Part shown: positions 33,978 to 44,312 of the stretch, in pieces | Layout: every line of letters starts with the position of its first letter | Numbering within the stretch: position 1 is the stretch's first letter | Origin: Flavobacterium succinicans | GTDB taxonomy: Bacteria; Bacteroidota; Bacteroidia; Flavobacteriales; Flavobacteriaceae | Reading direction: 5' to 3' | DNA: 64,000 bases | Assembly (NCBI RefSeq): GCF_001662485.1 | Contig: NZ_JMTM01000053.1 | Coordinates: 1-64,000, forward strand | Made by a program: the position numbers and the translations under genes | Notes under the pieces: model-generated | Told to the model about the DNA's origin: nothing | The model's database searches: none | What the model saw: only the letters and a program-made list of their open reading frames with translations

Positions 33978-36638
33978 TTATTTAACAATTACTTTTTCAA
34001 CATAATCTAAACCTACACCAGTTACCTTTATTAGGTACATCCCAGATTGCAAACTACTTAAATCAATTTGCTTTTGATTTTCGAATTGTTGGTTATCTAA
34101 TTTTAAGACTACTCTGCCATTGAAATCAAGGACTTGTATATTGGCTAATCCGCTATATTGATCGATTTTTATTGTAATCCCTCCTTTGGTTGGATTTGGA
34201 TAAATAGACATCACATTAAGGTTTTCAACATCATTTACAGCCAAAGTACAATTTGCTCCATTCGCAGGCCTAGTGAAATCTTCCGTCTGATCATTACCTT
34301 TAAATCGGTCACCTGATGAAGCATTAAGACCTAATCCTCTTGCGGCAAATACTTCCCAAATCATACAAAAATCCTGTCCCCCGGTCAACAACTGATCAGC
34401 CCTAATTATTGCATCTCTTGCCTCAACAAAAGTTGGTTGGCAAGGCTGAAGTTTAATTCCATCTAAAACAATCTTCATTACTTTATTGTTACCACCATTC
34501 CCATTGTATTTATTGGCATCAAAACCATATTTATTGATATAAGCCCATGATAAGTCCCATAAAATAGTAGCCCACACGGAGCCTACTCCATGAACAGAAG
34601 TTTTTTCTGCCCCATTTTCAAAATACTGAAAATTATTTGTTGTTGCAAAAGTCATAGGATTGATACTTCTATCTGTCGAATAAGGGTAACTTCTAATTCC
34701 TAAGCCATCTATTGGTTCCGAAGAGACAAAAGTTCCAATCCCTCTTTTTGCGCCAGGTGAATCTCCAGCTTTAATCTGCATCATTAGGGCAAACCAATCA
34801 GACCATCCTTCCCCCATTTGATCTGCATTGTTTAAACAACTTGAGTTATTACTTCCCCCAGCCAAACGTGTTGAGATACCGTGTCCATATTCATGTGCTA
34901 TTATGCCATTATCAAAGTCACCATCGGCGTTAACAAAATTTAAGTCTGTGTCTAATTGAATTGTTAAATTTACCGCACCTGCAGCCATTTGATTGATAAG
35001 TAATTCTCCAACATCTTTCGTCACACTTATAGAAGGAATAGTTATGGCAACATCTGCTCCCGACATTGTTATCTCACCATCAACATTGTTAACAACAATA
35101 ACTGCAGTTGCACCAGCAGTTTGTGCAGCTAACGTTTTAGTAACGAAATTGCACCCCCCTCTTCTTACAACAACAATTTTACCTGTCATTGCCGCAGCAT
35201 TAGACGGAGCTACACATGCCTCTGATGTACCTCCTACACTATCCAAGTATAACACTAAATCAGACTGAATCAAATTAGGAGCAACTGGCAAGTCAACTTT
35301 TCCTGGATTAAATGAATTTTGTTTAGCAATATAAACTCCCGCAATACTTGCTGGCGAATTCACCTTAATTGGCTTTAACTGCGGTAGCTTATCCCATAAA
35401 TACATTTGCATTCTTCCAGAAGTCCCATCCACAGGTGTTGAGAAGTTAGCATTATTTAACTTTATTTCTGTTGCCTGTGATCCATCCTGTGCTTCGGCTA
35501 TAACAAAATCACCTGCTATTCCACCCTTGCCATAATTATTAGCTTGAAAATTCCCACTTACTTCATCAAAACCATATTGATACCAGACATCATGCATTAT
35601 ATTGTTCATATAAAACAAATTAGTGGTAGCCGCATCAATATATATTGGAGCGGGCACACTAGTACCTCCGTATAGAAAATCGAATTTTAGATCCGGCCCG
35701 CCATCAGGACTGTAACCTAAAGGACTGTTTGTACCATTAAAATCTTCTTTGGCCCATACATTATTTCCTCTGGTAATGGTATGTTCCGGACCAACAGCTC
35801 CATTTGTATCGTGCCAACCAAACGGCGATGCGGTGGCGTTCTCTACATTAGTTAATAACTTGAAAGGGCCATGATTAGGACTTTCAAACTCAAAAGGTAG
35901 AACTCTATAAGTTCCTGAATTAGCAACTACAGATTTTGGCGTATATATTTGATTATAAGCGATATCAAACACCGAAGGGTCAAACTTGTTTGATGTTACA
36001 CCTTCTGCTTCATGATCAAAACTACAAGAGATGACAAAATCATTTTTTTCTAATAAATTTCCATTATCAGCATCAATCCTTACACTCCAAATATGATCGT
36101 GTTTAGGGGTATGAATCGTGTAATCCCACGCTAAAATTAAATTTCCCTCTTTGGTTTGATGATACACTAAATTAGCCAACACGGGCTCGGCTATAGTTAA
36201 GCCATTTGACACCTTGTATTTATTAAGGGCTGTTGTTTCTAGCAATTCAAACTCTTTGATTGGAACAATTCCTAATTGTGAATAGGCCTTTCTTAATCCT
36301 TCGGTTACTGATAAATTGGCTTTGGTAGTATTAGCCTTTTTGGAGATTCCTGATACCGCTCTTTGCTGAACTGCAATAACTTCATTATTTTTAATGGAGA
36401 AGTTTGAAACTGCATTGAAAATCTCAATCCCCTTGTAGCGCTGAACTACATAACAATTTTTAATTCCAGAAGTGGTAGCTCCTCCGTCACTTTGAATCAC
36501 CCAATCAGAAAAATCGTCTTTGGAAAAAGTAGATTTTGATGTAGAAGCATTCAAATATCGTTGAATAATTTCTTTATTTGATTGAGAAAAACCAAAAACA
36601 GAAATTATAAATAAACAAAAAAGTAGAGTTTTTTTCAT
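33978..36638 (-). CDS. M36 (fungalysin) metalloprotease with PA and T9SS domains
   Basis: This 886-residue secreted protease has a signal peptide (about 1-18). It has an FTP-type propeptide (about 20-200) and the M36 catalytic region, split by a protease-associated domain (about 455-575, with MTGKIVVVRRGGCNF). The zinc motif is HEYGHGIST, and the third ligand is in the following EGWSDWFALMM. A T9SS type A sorting domain ends the protein (about 810-886, SIYPNPTKGGITIKI ... YLIKVTG ... VEKVIVK). It should be exported by Sec then T9SS and act on external proteins. It is a single gene. Confidence 0.93.
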   Translation of the reverse strand: MKKTLLFCLFIISVFGFSQSNKEIIQRYLNASTSKSTFSKDDFSDWVIQSDGGATTSGIKNCYVVQRYKGIEIFNAVSNFSIKNNEVIAVQQRAVSGISKKANTTKANLSVTEGLRKAYSQLGIVPIKEFELLETTALNKYKVSNGLTIAEPVLANLVYHQTKEGNLILAWDYTIHTPKHDHIWSVRIDADNGNLLEKNDFVISCSFDHEAEGVTSNKFDPSVFDIAYNQIYTPKSVVANSGTYRVLPFEFESPNHGPFKLLTNVENATASPFGWHDTNGAVGPEHTITRGNNVWAKEDFNGTNSPLGYSPDGGPDLKFDFLYGGTSVPAPIYIDAATTNLFYMNNIMHDVWYQYGFDEVSGNFQANNYGKGGIAGDFVIAEAQDGSQATEIKLNNANFSTPVDGTSGRMQMYLWDKLPQLKPIKVNSPASIAGVYIAKQNSFNPGKVDLPVAPNLIQSDLVLYLDSVGGTSEACVAPSNAAAMTGKIVVVRRGGCNFVTKTLAAQTAGATAVIVVNNVDGEITMSGADVAITIPSISVTKDVGELLINQMAAGAVNLTIQLDTDLNFVNADGDFDNGIIAHEYGHGISTRLAGGSNNSSCLNNADQMGEGWSDWFALMMQIKAGDSPGAKRGIGTFVSSEPIDGLGIRSYPYSTDRSINPMTFATTNNFQYFENGAEKTSVHGVGSVWATILWDLSWAYINKYGFDANKYNGNGGNNKVMKIVLDGIKLQPCQPTFVEARDAIIRADQLLTGGQDFCMIWEVFAARGLGLNASSGDRFKGNDQTEDFTRPANGANCTLAVNDVENLNVMSIYPNPTKGGITIKIDQYSGLANIQVLDFNGRVVLKLDNQQFENQKQIDLSSLQSGMYLIKVTGVGLDYVEKVIVK

Positions 36639-36730
36639 ATTTTTTATTCAATTAGTAATAGAAACACAAAAATGTAACAAAACTAATTGATATCCAAAAC
36701 TTTTAAAGCAAATCAACTCTATAACAGGTG

Positions 36731-38074
36731 TTAATTTTTTGCCGCTGTAAGTGTTTTGTATATCAATAGGGCATTACCATCGGTCAACATAGAAATATAA
36801 TGACAAATGTGTAACAAGCGCTCGTATAGATTTTCTTTGTCGAGGTGGTGTTTTTCTGGAAGCATTTTTAAAATTAGTTGGTCGTAATTGGAAGCCTTGC
36901 CTTCAAATTTATTATTAAAAGCAACAATAAATTTATCCAAAAGCGTCTGAATAATTTGATATCCTACTAACTCTTTTTCTATCACTTCTCTACTCTGATA
37001 AATGTTCTTGACACTAATCTTGATGATATCATCCATTTGTGCTTTGTATTTGCTTTTATCCATTAACGCGAATGGAAAATTACCCGCAAGAATGTGGTTC
37101 TCGTTTTCGATAAAAACTTTTACAGCATCATTTATTAAACTTCCTATTGCCAAGGCGCGTAAGTAACTAATCCGATCTTCTTTGGTGCTCAATGTCTTGT
37201 ATTTAGAAGCATCAATACTATCTTTTACCAATTTGATTAAATATTCTAAAGCAAAATCTTCCGAAATTAATCCCAAATTGATTCCGTCTTCAAAATCAAT
37301 TATAGTATAACAAATATCATCGGCAGCTTCGACCAAATACGCTAAGGGATGTCTTTCGAAACCAACATTTGGAAGATCCTTATTCGGAATCATTCCCATT
37401 TCTAGAGCTACTTCTTGAAAAAAATCTTTATCGGTTTGAAAGAAACCATATTTTTTATCCGCAATATTTTTGGTAGGCTTTTTTGGTAAACTCTCTTTGG
37501 GATATTTCATAAAAGCACCTAACGTAGCAAACGAAAGTCGAATCCCTCCTTCGACTCCTGGACGAGAGCTATTCAATACAGAAAATCCATTAGCATTACC
37601 TTCAAAATCTACCAAATCTTGCCACTGCTTAGGACTCAATTGATTTTTATATTGTTGTCCTTTTCCAATTGAAAAATACTCTCCAATAGCTTTTTCACCA
37701 GAATGTCCAAATGGAGGATTCCCAATATCGTGTGCTAAAGAAGCCGCGGCAACAATGGCTCCAAAATCATTCATTTGATAGCCATGAATCTCTTGTAAGT
37801 GCGGATATTTTTCGATAATTTTTTTTCCAACCAATCTTCCTAAAGAACGTCCTACCACCGAAACCTCTAAACTGTGTGTCAAGCGAGTATGCACAAAATC
37901 AGTTTTAGACAATGGAATTACCTGAGTTTTGTCCTGCAAACTTCTAAAAGCAGACGAAAAGATGATCCGATCATAATCTACTTCAAACCCTAAACGGGTT
38001 TCATCTTGTTCGATTCGCAAACGCTTTCCTGTGTCGCCTTGACGTTTTAATGATAATAGTTGTTCCCAGTTCAT
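36731..38074 (-). CDS. dgt: dGTP triphosphohydrolase
   Basis: This enzyme hydrolyses dGTP to deoxyguanosine and tripolyphosphate. From the ATG at 38074 (MNWEQLLSLKRQGD) it has 447 residues; codons upstream belong to the promoter region. HD-domain metal ligands are visible: His in THSLEVSVVGRSLGR, HD in SLAHDIGNPPFGHSGE and Asp in VEAADDICYTIIDFEDG. The early DYDRIIFSSAFRSLQDKTQV is a family signature. It lies 55 bp after an AAA ATPase gene and downstream of the ribonucleotide reductase genes, all on one strand. Confidence 0.94.
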   Translation of the reverse strand: MNWEQLLSLKRQGDTGKRLRIEQDETRLGFEVDYDRIIFSSAFRSLQDKTQVIPLSKTDFVHTRLTHSLEVSVVGRSLGRLVGKKIIEKYPHLQEIHGYQMNDFGAIVAAASLAHDIGNPPFGHSGEKAIGEYFSIGKGQQYKNQLSPKQWQDLVDFEGNANGFSVLNSSRPGVEGGIRLSFATLGAFMKYPKESLPKKPTKNIADKKYGFFQTDKDFFQEVALEMGMIPNKDLPNVGFERHPLAYLVEAADDICYTIIDFEDGINLGLISEDFALEYLIKLVKDSIDASKYKTLSTKEDRISYLRALAIGSLINDAVKVFIENENHILAGNFPFALMDKSKYKAQMDDIIKISVKNIYQSREVIEKELVGYQIIQTLLDKFIVAFNNKFEGKASNYDQLILKMLPEKHHLDKENLYERLLHICHYISMLTDGNALLIYKTLTAAKN

Positions 38075-38098
38075 TTTACTTTGTGCATGATTAGTTGT

Positions 38099-38106
38099 CA
38101 AATATA
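38099..38106 (-). promoter_or_regulatory. -7 promoter element before dgt
   Basis: On the minus strand TATATTTG, exact consensus, 24 bp before the dgt ATG. It lies between the AAA gene stop and dgt, so dgt may have its own transcript. Confidence 0.5.
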
Positions 38107-38129
38107 CAAATACGATTGGTTTTATATTT

Positions 38130-38849
38130 CTATTCGGATAAATCCTGAGAGTGATTCGCAATAGCGTCTTGAATCACATTGTTTTTCACTGATTGGAGCA
38201 AATGGTTTTTGGCTTCAGCAAAAGTAAGGTCGTACAAACGTTCCATTTTTTGAAATTGTAAGGGATACTTTTGAAGTAATGAATCATAATATGAATCCAA
38301 AACGGCAGCGTTGGGCGCTGTAAACTCAAGTTGTAATTCAAAGCGACGCACTAAGGCCTCGTCTATCATTTGGATTTGATTGGTTGCAGCAATTAAAACA
38401 GAGCGACTCGGAAAACTATCAATCAACTGAATAATGGAGTTGACCACTCGTTTCATTTCTGTATTGTCTTTATTGTCATAATCTCTTATTTGTCCTAAAG
38501 AATCGAACTCATCAAAAAACAATACGGCACTTTCATACTGTACTTCTTTAAATAGCCCTTCGATATTTTTGGATGTTTCTCCTAATTTAGAAGAAACAAT
38601 TCTTGACAAATTAACAATGATAAGTTTTTTATCCAATTTTTTAGCAATGGCTTTGGCAGTCATCGTTTTTCCACAACCTGTTTTGCCATAAAGTAACATT
38701 TTATTGGCTACTGGTAAATCATATTTTTCGAGTACTTTTCGAAATTGATACTCCTTCAAAAATTGATTAATTTGTTGTGAAACGGCTTCATTAAAGACAA
38801 CATCTTCAAGGAGGACATTACTTCGGTCCGTAAAATATAATAAACTCAA
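38130..38849 (-). CDS. AAA family ATPase (unknown partner)
   Basis: This 239-residue protein starts at a TTG; no in-frame ATG precedes the Walker A motif, and the -7 element is correctly placed 26 bp upstream. It has a single AAA+ module: Walker A GKTGCGKT (55-62), Walker B AVLFFDEFDSLG, sensor-1 Asn157 in LIAATN, Arg fingers 168-169 in ALVRRFE. There is no protease or other effector domain. It resembles stand-alone AAA proteins that remodel partner proteins. Its position between nrdA and dgt suggests, but does not prove, a link with nucleotide metabolism. Confidence 0.85.
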   Translation of the reverse strand: MSLLYFTDRSNVLLEDVVFNEAVSQQINQFLKEYQFRKVLEKYDLPVANKMLLYGKTGCGKTMTAKAIAKKLDKKLIIVNLSRIVSSKLGETSKNIEGLFKEVQYESAVLFFDEFDSLGQIRDYDNKDNTEMKRVVNSIIQLIDSFPSRSVLIAATNQIQMIDEALVRRFELQLEFTAPNAAVLDSYYDSLLQKYPLQFQKMERLYDLTFAEAKNHLLQSVKNNVIQDAIANHSQDLSE

Positions 38850-38875
38850 GGGGATTGGATTAGAAGTTATAGCTG

Positions 38876-38883
38876 CAAAAGTA
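38876..38883 (-). promoter_or_regulatory. -7 promoter element of the AAA ATPase gene
   Basis: On the minus strand TACTTTTG, exact consensus, 26 bp before the TTG start and directly after the nrdA terminator. Confidence 0.5.
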
Positions 38884-38917
38884 TAAAAAAACAGCTATCG
38901 ATTTGGATAGCTGTTTT
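38884..38917 (-). terminator. Terminator of the nrdBA operon
   Basis: AAAACAGCTATC (38888-38899) pairs perfectly with 38906-38917. On the minus strand it ends in a T-run. It partly abuts the AAA gene promoter. Confidence 0.8.
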
Positions 38918-38942
38918 CATTTTTATCGATGGATTTAATCAA

Positions 38943-41366
38943 TTAAGAACCACACATTTCGCAGTCATCTGGTCCTGCATTTTTGGCCAATTCAATCATG
39001 GCTCTGTATTCTTCAGGAGTCATTTCTACCGTTTCGACCTCAACCGCTTCAAGAGGTCTTGCTTTAGGTTTACTTTCTGGAATTGCCTCTTCTTTTTTGT
39101 CATTATTCAAAGTGAACTTGATAGCGTCTACTGCTGCTTTGGTTCTCAAATAGTACATTCCTGTTTTTAATCCTGATTGCCAAGCATAGAAATGCATTGA
39201 AGTTAATTTAGAATAATTAGCATCTTGCATAAACAAGTTCAAAGATTGTGACTGGTCAATAAAATACCCTCTTTGACGAGACATATCGATAATATCTTTC
39301 ATAGACATTTCCCAAACCGTTTTGTACAATTCTTTTAAATCCTGAGGAATGGCGTCAATGTTCTGAACTGAACCATTATTTCTCATGATTTCTTGTTTCA
39401 ACGTTTCATTCCACAAACCACGTTCTACTAAGTCATGTAACAAATGTTTGTTAACAACTATGAACTCTCCAGAAAGTACACGTCTTGTGTAAATATTAGA
39501 GGTGTATGGTTCAAATGCTTCGTTATTTCCTAGAATTTGTGAAGTGGATGCTGTTGGCATAGGCGCAACCAATAGTGAATTTCTAACACCATGTTGCATA
39601 ACTTCTTTTCTTAAAGACGCCCAATCCCATCTTCCAGATAATTCTTCGTCTTTTAGTCCCCAAAGATTGTGTTGAAACTCCCCTTGAGAAATTGGCGAAC
39701 CTTCGAAAGTAGAATAAGCCCCTTCTTCTTTGGCCATTTCCATTGAAGCAGTAACCGCAGCAAAATAAAGGGTTTCAAAAATTTCTTGATTCAATTTCTT
39801 TGCCTCATCACTTGTAAAAGGCATACGTAACAAAATAAAGGCATCGGCCAAACCTTGTACTCCCAATCCAACTGGTCGGTGACGCATGTTAGAGTTTTCA
39901 GCTTCTTTTACCGGGTAGTAATTTCTGTCAATTACTTTATTTAAATTACGAGTTACTCTCTTAGTTACTTTGAATAACAATTCATGGTCAAATTTGCCAT
40001 TTTCAATGAACATTGGTAAAGAAATAGAAGCTAGGTTACATACCGCAATTTCATCTTTAGACGTGTACTCCATAATTTCGGTACACAAGTTTGAAGAACG
40101 AATAGTTCCTAAATTCTTTTGATTTGATTTGCGGTTAGCCGCGTCTTTGTACAACATATAAGGCGTACCCGTCTCGATTTGAGATTCTAGAATTTTTTCC
40201 CATAATTCACGAGCCTTGATCGTTTTTCTTCCTTTTCCTTTGCTTTCATAATCAGCATAAAGGGTTTCAAATTCTTCTCCATATACATCATACAATCCTG
40301 GACATTCGTTAGGACACATTAAAGTCCAATGTGCATCTTCTTGCACACGTTTCATGAACAAATCCGAAGTCCACATCGCATAGAATAAGTCTCTAGCGCG
40401 CATTTCTTCTTTTCCAGTATTTTTTTTCAAATCCAAAAATTCAAAAATATCAGCATGCCAAGTTTCTACATAAACTGCAAAACTTCCTTTACGTTTTCCT
40501 CCTCCTTGATCTACATAACGAGCGGTGTCGTTAAAAACACGCAACATCGGAACAATTCCGTTTGAAGTTCCATTGGTACCGCGAATATATGAACCTGTAG
40601 CTCTCACATTGTGAATAGAAAGTCCAATTCCTCCAGCCGATTGTGAAATTTTAGCCGTTTGTTTCAACGTATCATAAATTCCGTCAATACTATCGTCTTG
40701 CATCGCCAAAAGGAAACAAGAAGACATTTGAGGTTTTGGAGTACCCGCATTAAATAAGGTTGGCGTCGCGTGGGTAAAGAATTTTTTAGACATTAAGTCG
40801 TAGGTTTCAATAACCGATTCTAAATCGTCCAAATGAATACCCACAGAAACACGCATCAACATGTGTTGCGGACGTTCAACTATTTTTCCATTGACTTTCA
40901 ATAAATAAGAACGCTCTAAGGTTTTAAAACCAAAATAATCATAATTAAAATCACGGTTATAAATGATATGAGAATTCAAGAATTCAGCATTTTCCATGAT
41001 TACTTTATGTACTTCATCAGAAAGTAAAGGTGCTTTTTGACCATTTCTTGGGTTTACATAATGATACATTTCGTTCATGGTTTCTGAGAACGATTTGTTG
41101 GTATTTTTATGCAAATTAGAAATAGCAATACGAGCGGCCAATTGTGCATAATCTGGATGCGCAATGGTCATTGAAGCAGCAGTTTCTGCCGCTAAATTAT
41201 CCAATTCAGAAGTAGACACGCCGTCATACAAGCCTTCGATTACTCGCATGGCTACTTTTACAGCATCTACTAAATCATTCAAACCATAGCATAGTTTTTT
41301 AATTCTATCTGTGATTTTGTCGAACATTACCGGCTCTTTATGGCCATCTCTTTTTACTACGTACAT
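38943..41366 (-). CDS. nrdA: Ribonucleoside-diphosphate reductase, alpha subunit (class I)
   Basis: This 807-residue catalytic subunit reduces NDPs to dNDPs. It has an N-terminal ATP-cone (about 1-90, [17 protein letters not shown]) for allosteric control. The active-site Cys is in PQMSSCFLL, and NLCTEI contains the conserved Asn-Cys-Glu triad. Radical-transfer tyrosines lie in the C-terminal third. The tail DDCEMCGS carries the redox Cys pair that thioredoxin reduces. It lies 212 bp downstream of nrdB. Confidence 0.97.
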   Translation of the reverse strand: MYVVKRDGHKEPVMFDKITDRIKKLCYGLNDLVDAVKVAMRVIEGLYDGVSTSELDNLAAETAASMTIAHPDYAQLAARIAISNLHKNTNKSFSETMNEMYHYVNPRNGQKAPLLSDEVHKVIMENAEFLNSHIIYNRDFNYDYFGFKTLERSYLLKVNGKIVERPQHMLMRVSVGIHLDDLESVIETYDLMSKKFFTHATPTLFNAGTPKPQMSSCFLLAMQDDSIDGIYDTLKQTAKISQSAGGIGLSIHNVRATGSYIRGTNGTSNGIVPMLRVFNDTARYVDQGGGKRKGSFAVYVETWHADIFEFLDLKKNTGKEEMRARDLFYAMWTSDLFMKRVQEDAHWTLMCPNECPGLYDVYGEEFETLYADYESKGKGRKTIKARELWEKILESQIETGTPYMLYKDAANRKSNQKNLGTIRSSNLCTEIMEYTSKDEIAVCNLASISLPMFIENGKFDHELLFKVTKRVTRNLNKVIDRNYYPVKEAENSNMRHRPVGLGVQGLADAFILLRMPFTSDEAKKLNQEIFETLYFAAVTASMEMAKEEGAYSTFEGSPISQGEFQHNLWGLKDEELSGRWDWASLRKEVMQHGVRNSLLVAPMPTASTSQILGNNEAFEPYTSNIYTRRVLSGEFIVVNKHLLHDLVERGLWNETLKQEIMRNNGSVQNIDAIPQDLKELYKTVWEMSMKDIIDMSRQRGYFIDQSQSLNLFMQDANYSKLTSMHFYAWQSGLKTGMYYLRTKAAVDAIKFTLNNDKKEEAIPESKPKARPLEAVEVETVEMTPEEYRAMIELAKNAGPDDCEMCGS

Positions 41367-41578
41367 AATTTTTGGTTTTAAAAAACAGCAAATCCCTTTG
41401 CTATTTTAGGGTATTTGTAATAATTGAATTGGGAAGCTAATCCCTTGAATGTATTGAATCGTAAGAGGCAAATGATTCCTTATCACCATAAAAAGTCATG
41501 TCTAAAAAAGACAGAATTTAATAGGCAATAAAAAGAACTACTTACTTCTAATTACTAAACGATACTACTTAACTTTTT

Positions 41579-42556
41579 TTAAAAATCAGCGTCGAATGAA
41601 ATCTTCTGCGCGTCACTATCTGTGTTCATTACGCCCGCTTTCTGATATTCTGCTACTTTTTTCTCAAAGAAATTGGTTTTTCCTTGTAATGAAATCATGT
41701 CCATGAAATCAAAAGGATTAGTGGTATTATATTCTCTTTCGCAACCCAACTCAACCAACAAACGGTCGGTTACGAATTCTAAATATTGAGTCATTAACCC
41801 TGCATTCATTCCAATCAAACTAACCGGAAGTGATTCAGTGATAAACTCTCTTTCAATATTTAAAGCGTCAACTAAAATTTCTCTAATTCGCTCTTTTGGA
41901 ACTTTATTAATCAGATGATGATTATGCAAGTGTACTGCAAAATCACAATGAACACCTTCATCACGAGAAATCAACTCATTAGAAAATGTCAATCCTGGCA
42001 TTAAGCCGCGTTTTTTTAACCAAAAAATAGAACAAAAACTTCCTGAAAAGAAAATTCCTTCAACCGCTGCAAAGGCAATTAATCGCTCTGCAAATGAATC
42101 GGATTCAATCCATTTTAACGCCCAATCAGCTTTTTTCTTGATGGCAGGAAATACTTCAATAGCGGTAAACAACTCGTTTTTCTCTGATTCATCTTTTACA
42201 TAAGTATCAATCAATAAAGAGTAGGTTTCACTATGAATGTTTTCCATCATAATTTGAAAACCATAGAAAAATTTAGCTTCTGCATATTGCACTTCGTTTA
42301 CAAAGTTTTCAGCTAAATTTTCATTTACAATCCCGTCTGAAGCAGCAAAAAAAGCTAAAATATGCTTGATGAAATACTTTTCATCTTCACTTAGCTTATT
42401 ATTCCAATCATTTAAGTCTTGAGATAAATCAATTTCTTCTGCAGTCCAAAAACTGGCTTCCATTTTCTTATACCATTCCCAAATATCATGATGCTTGATA
42501 GGAAAAATCACGAAACGATTTTTATTTTCTTGTAAAATTGGTTCTAATTGTGACAT
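41579..42556 (-). CDS. nrdB: Ribonucleoside-diphosphate reductase, beta subunit
   Basis: This 325-residue radical-generating subunit has a diiron site: Asp/Glu ligands in [11 protein letters not shown], the EN-IHSE motif ([14 protein letters not shown]) with the adjacent Tyr, and later E..H in [19 protein letters not shown]. The Tyr following HSET is probably the radical tyrosine. The C-terminus, ending SFDADF, is the alpha-subunit docking tail. The gene order nrdB then nrdA is typical of Bacteroidota. Confidence 0.96.
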   Translation of the reverse strand: MSQLEPILQENKNRFVIFPIKHHDIWEWYKKMEASFWTAEEIDLSQDLNDWNNKLSEDEKYFIKHILAFFAASDGIVNENLAENFVNEVQYAEAKFFYGFQIMMENIHSETYSLLIDTYVKDESEKNELFTAIEVFPAIKKKADWALKWIESDSFAERLIAFAAVEGIFFSGSFCSIFWLKKRGLMPGLTFSNELISRDEGVHCDFAVHLHNHHLINKVPKERIREILVDALNIEREFITESLPVSLIGMNAGLMTQYLEFVTDRLLVELGCEREYNTTNPFDFMDMISLQGKTNFFEKKVAEYQKAGVMNTDSDAQKISFDADF

Positions 42557-42650
42557 TTTTATTGTTTCTTTTTTTTGATTTTTAAAGAGAAATTTAATCC
42601 ATCTGGGGATTACAAAGATTGTGAAATATTGCGTGTATTAAAAGTCAAAC

Positions 42651-42659
42651 TTATTCACA
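42651..42659 (+). promoter_or_regulatory. Possible DnaA box upstream of nrdB
   Basis: TTATTCACA fits the DnaA-box consensus TTATNCACA, about 95 bp before the nrdB start. DnaA regulates nrdAB in E. coli. A single 9-mer can occur by chance in AT-rich DNA. Confidence 0.25.
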
Positions 42660-42820
42660 ATCGACTCTAGTTTTTAACAAAGGGGTATTTTCGAAATTGT
42701 AAATTATTATTTTTTAACTCACTGATTTACAGTTTTTTGAATTTTAAAAAACCGAATGAAGTGCCGTAAAATATAGGATTTTAAAACTCCTATGCAAGCA
42801 AAAAAAGATATTTTTTGGAT

Positions 42821-43387
42821 TTATTTTTTTAGATCATTTGCTACTTTTTCGAGCTCCATATACCAATCCTCTCCGAACCTTCTAATAAGGGCTTCCTTAA
42901 CAAATTTATATACCGGAACCTCTAATTCTTTTCCTAAAGAACAAGCATCGTCGCAAATATCCCATTTGTCGTAATTGACGGCAGCAAAATCACTAAAATC
43001 TTTTACTCTAATAGGATACAAATGACAGGATACTGGTTTTTTCCAGTCGATTATTCCTTGGTTGTAGGCTTGCTCGATGCCGCAAAGCGCTGTGGCTCCA
43101 TCAAAAATAACATACGCACAATCTTTATTGTCGATTAATGGCGTTTCTAAATCCCCATCTGTTCCTTTTAGCCAAGTTCCTTGCGATTCTATAGCCTCTA
43201 TACCTTGTTTGCGCAAAAAAGGTTTTACTTTAGGATAGATGGCTTCAAGGATTTTAGTTTCCTCAAGACTCAAAGGTGCACCAGCATCTCCGTCAACACA
43301 ACAAGCTCCTTTGCAAGCAGATAAATTACATACAAATTCTTTTTCGAGTATATCTTCGGATACGATAGTTTTTCCTAATTGAAACAT
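42821..43387 (-). CDS. DUF3109 family cysteine-rich protein
   Basis: From the ATG at 43387 (MFQLGKTIVSEDI) it has 188 residues. The family is Bacteroidota-enriched and has a YkgJ-like Cys cluster CNLSACKGACC, followed by further Cys in KDCAYVIF, TALCGIEQ, PVSCHLYPIRV and WDICDDAC. The ligands probably bind an Fe-S cluster or zinc. Function is unknown. An in-frame upstream codon would start before the -7 element and is rejected. Confidence 0.85.
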   Translation of the reverse strand: MFQLGKTIVSEDILEKEFVCNLSACKGACCVDGDAGAPLSLEETKILEAIYPKVKPFLRKQGIEAIESQGTWLKGTDGDLETPLIDNKDCAYVIFDGATALCGIEQAYNQGIIDWKKPVSCHLYPIRVKDFSDFAAVNYDKWDICDDACSLGKELEVPVYKFVKEALIRRFGEDWYMELEKVANDLKK

Positions 43388-43416
43388 GAGTGTGCTTGTT
43401 TTTTTTATTTTTGAGG

Positions 43417-43424
43417 CAAAGTTA
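43417..43424 (-). promoter_or_regulatory. -7 promoter element of the DUF3109 gene
   Basis: On the minus strand TAACTTTG, exact TAnnTTTG, 29 bp before the ATG at 43387. Confidence 0.5.
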
Positions 43425-43625
43425 ATGAAACTCACGGAGTCTACTGTTTTTTAATCCTTCTTTAACTATTAAGCTACTTTAATAAATAAAAATAGCTTTG
43501 ATAAAACGATTATCAACAACTGCCAAATTACAAGTAAAGCAAAGAATGGAAGCTTATTTTTTGATAAAAATTATTAAAAAATTACTATTTATTGCGACAA
43601 ACTACTAAAAATCTATACAATGTTT

Positions 43626-43633
43626 TACCTTTG
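43626..43633 (+). promoter_or_regulatory. -7 promoter element of the MarC-family gene
   Basis: TACCTTTG, exact consensus, 14 bp before the ATG. Same -7 word as at dxs. Confidence 0.5.
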
Positions 43634-43647
43634 TCCTCAAAAAAAGT

Positions 43648-44226
43648 ATGTTAGAATTCAACTTAAGAGAAGTCGCTACTGTAGGAATGGTACTATTTGC
43701 CGTGATTGATATTGTCGGTTCTATTCCAATCATCATTAACCTTAGAGCCAAACATGGACATATTGAATCTGAAAAAGCCTCTCTTGTTGCTGGCTTAATC
43801 ATGATCGTATTTCTTTTTATAGGAGAAGAATTTTTAAGTTTAATCGGAATTGATGTGCATTCTTTTGCTGTTGCAGGTTCGTTTGTGCTTTTCTTTTTGG
43901 CACTCGAAATGATTCTTGGCATTCACTTGTACCGAGACGAAGAAGCAAATTCTGCCTCCATAGTACCTATTGCTTTTCCTTTAATTGCAGGAGCAGGAAC
44001 CATGACTACTTTATTATCCCTTCGTTCTCAATTTCATACCATCAACATTATTATCGGCATTATTCTAAATATTGTATTGGTTTATTTTGTTTTGAAATCT
44101 TCTGGTAAAATCGAAAAAATGTTGGGCAAAAACGGGCTTGGAGTCGTTCGTAAAACGTTTGGAGTTGTCCTTTTGGCTATAGCTGTTAAATTATTTGCAG
44201 CTAATGTTAAAGGTTTGTTTGTCTAA
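43648..44226 (+). CDS. MarC family membrane protein
   Basis: This 192-residue inner-membrane protein of the MarC/UPF0056 family has six hydrophobic segments. Visible family stretches are VATVGMVLFAVIDIVGSIPI, IGEEFLSLIGIDVHSFAVAG and the central VPIAFPLIAGAGTMTTLLSL. MarC was once linked to multiple antibiotic resistance, but that role was not supported, and function remains unclear. The promoter is close upstream. A two-TM small protein gene follows after 86 bp. Confidence 0.9.
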   Translation: MLEFNLREVATVGMVLFAVIDIVGSIPIIINLRAKHGHIESEKASLVAGLIMIVFLFIGEEFLSLIGIDVHSFAVAGSFVLFFLALEMILGIHLYRDEEANSASIVPIAFPLIAGAGTMTTLLSLRSQFHTINIIIGIILNIVLVYFVLKSSGKIEKMLGKNGLGVVRKTFGVVLLAIAVKLFAANVKGLFV

Positions 44227-44312
44227 AGTAAAATTTTATAAATTTACTGCCTCGAATACTTTTAATCACCCCATGTTGACCACAAAATATTGGAGGATTA
44301 AATCATAATTTA

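Noticed and set aside
36731..38161. Extended N-terminus of Dgt overlapping the AAA gene
   Set aside because: The extra 29 residues read through a -7 element, and the ATG at 38074 matches the family N-terminus.
42590..42640. NrdR box upstream of nrdB
   Set aside because: Only partial words similar to ACACNATAT were seen and no pair at the expected spacing.
42773..42793. Terminator downstream of the DUF3109 gene (ATAGGA ... TCCTAT)
   Set aside because: The stem has only 6 bp and no T-run, so it is too weak to claim.
44292..44296. GGAGG before the small two-TM gene as a Shine-Dalgarno site
   Set aside because: It lies 16 bp before the ATG, beyond normal spacing, and flavobacterial ribosomes sequester the anti-SD sequence. 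It is probably coincidental.
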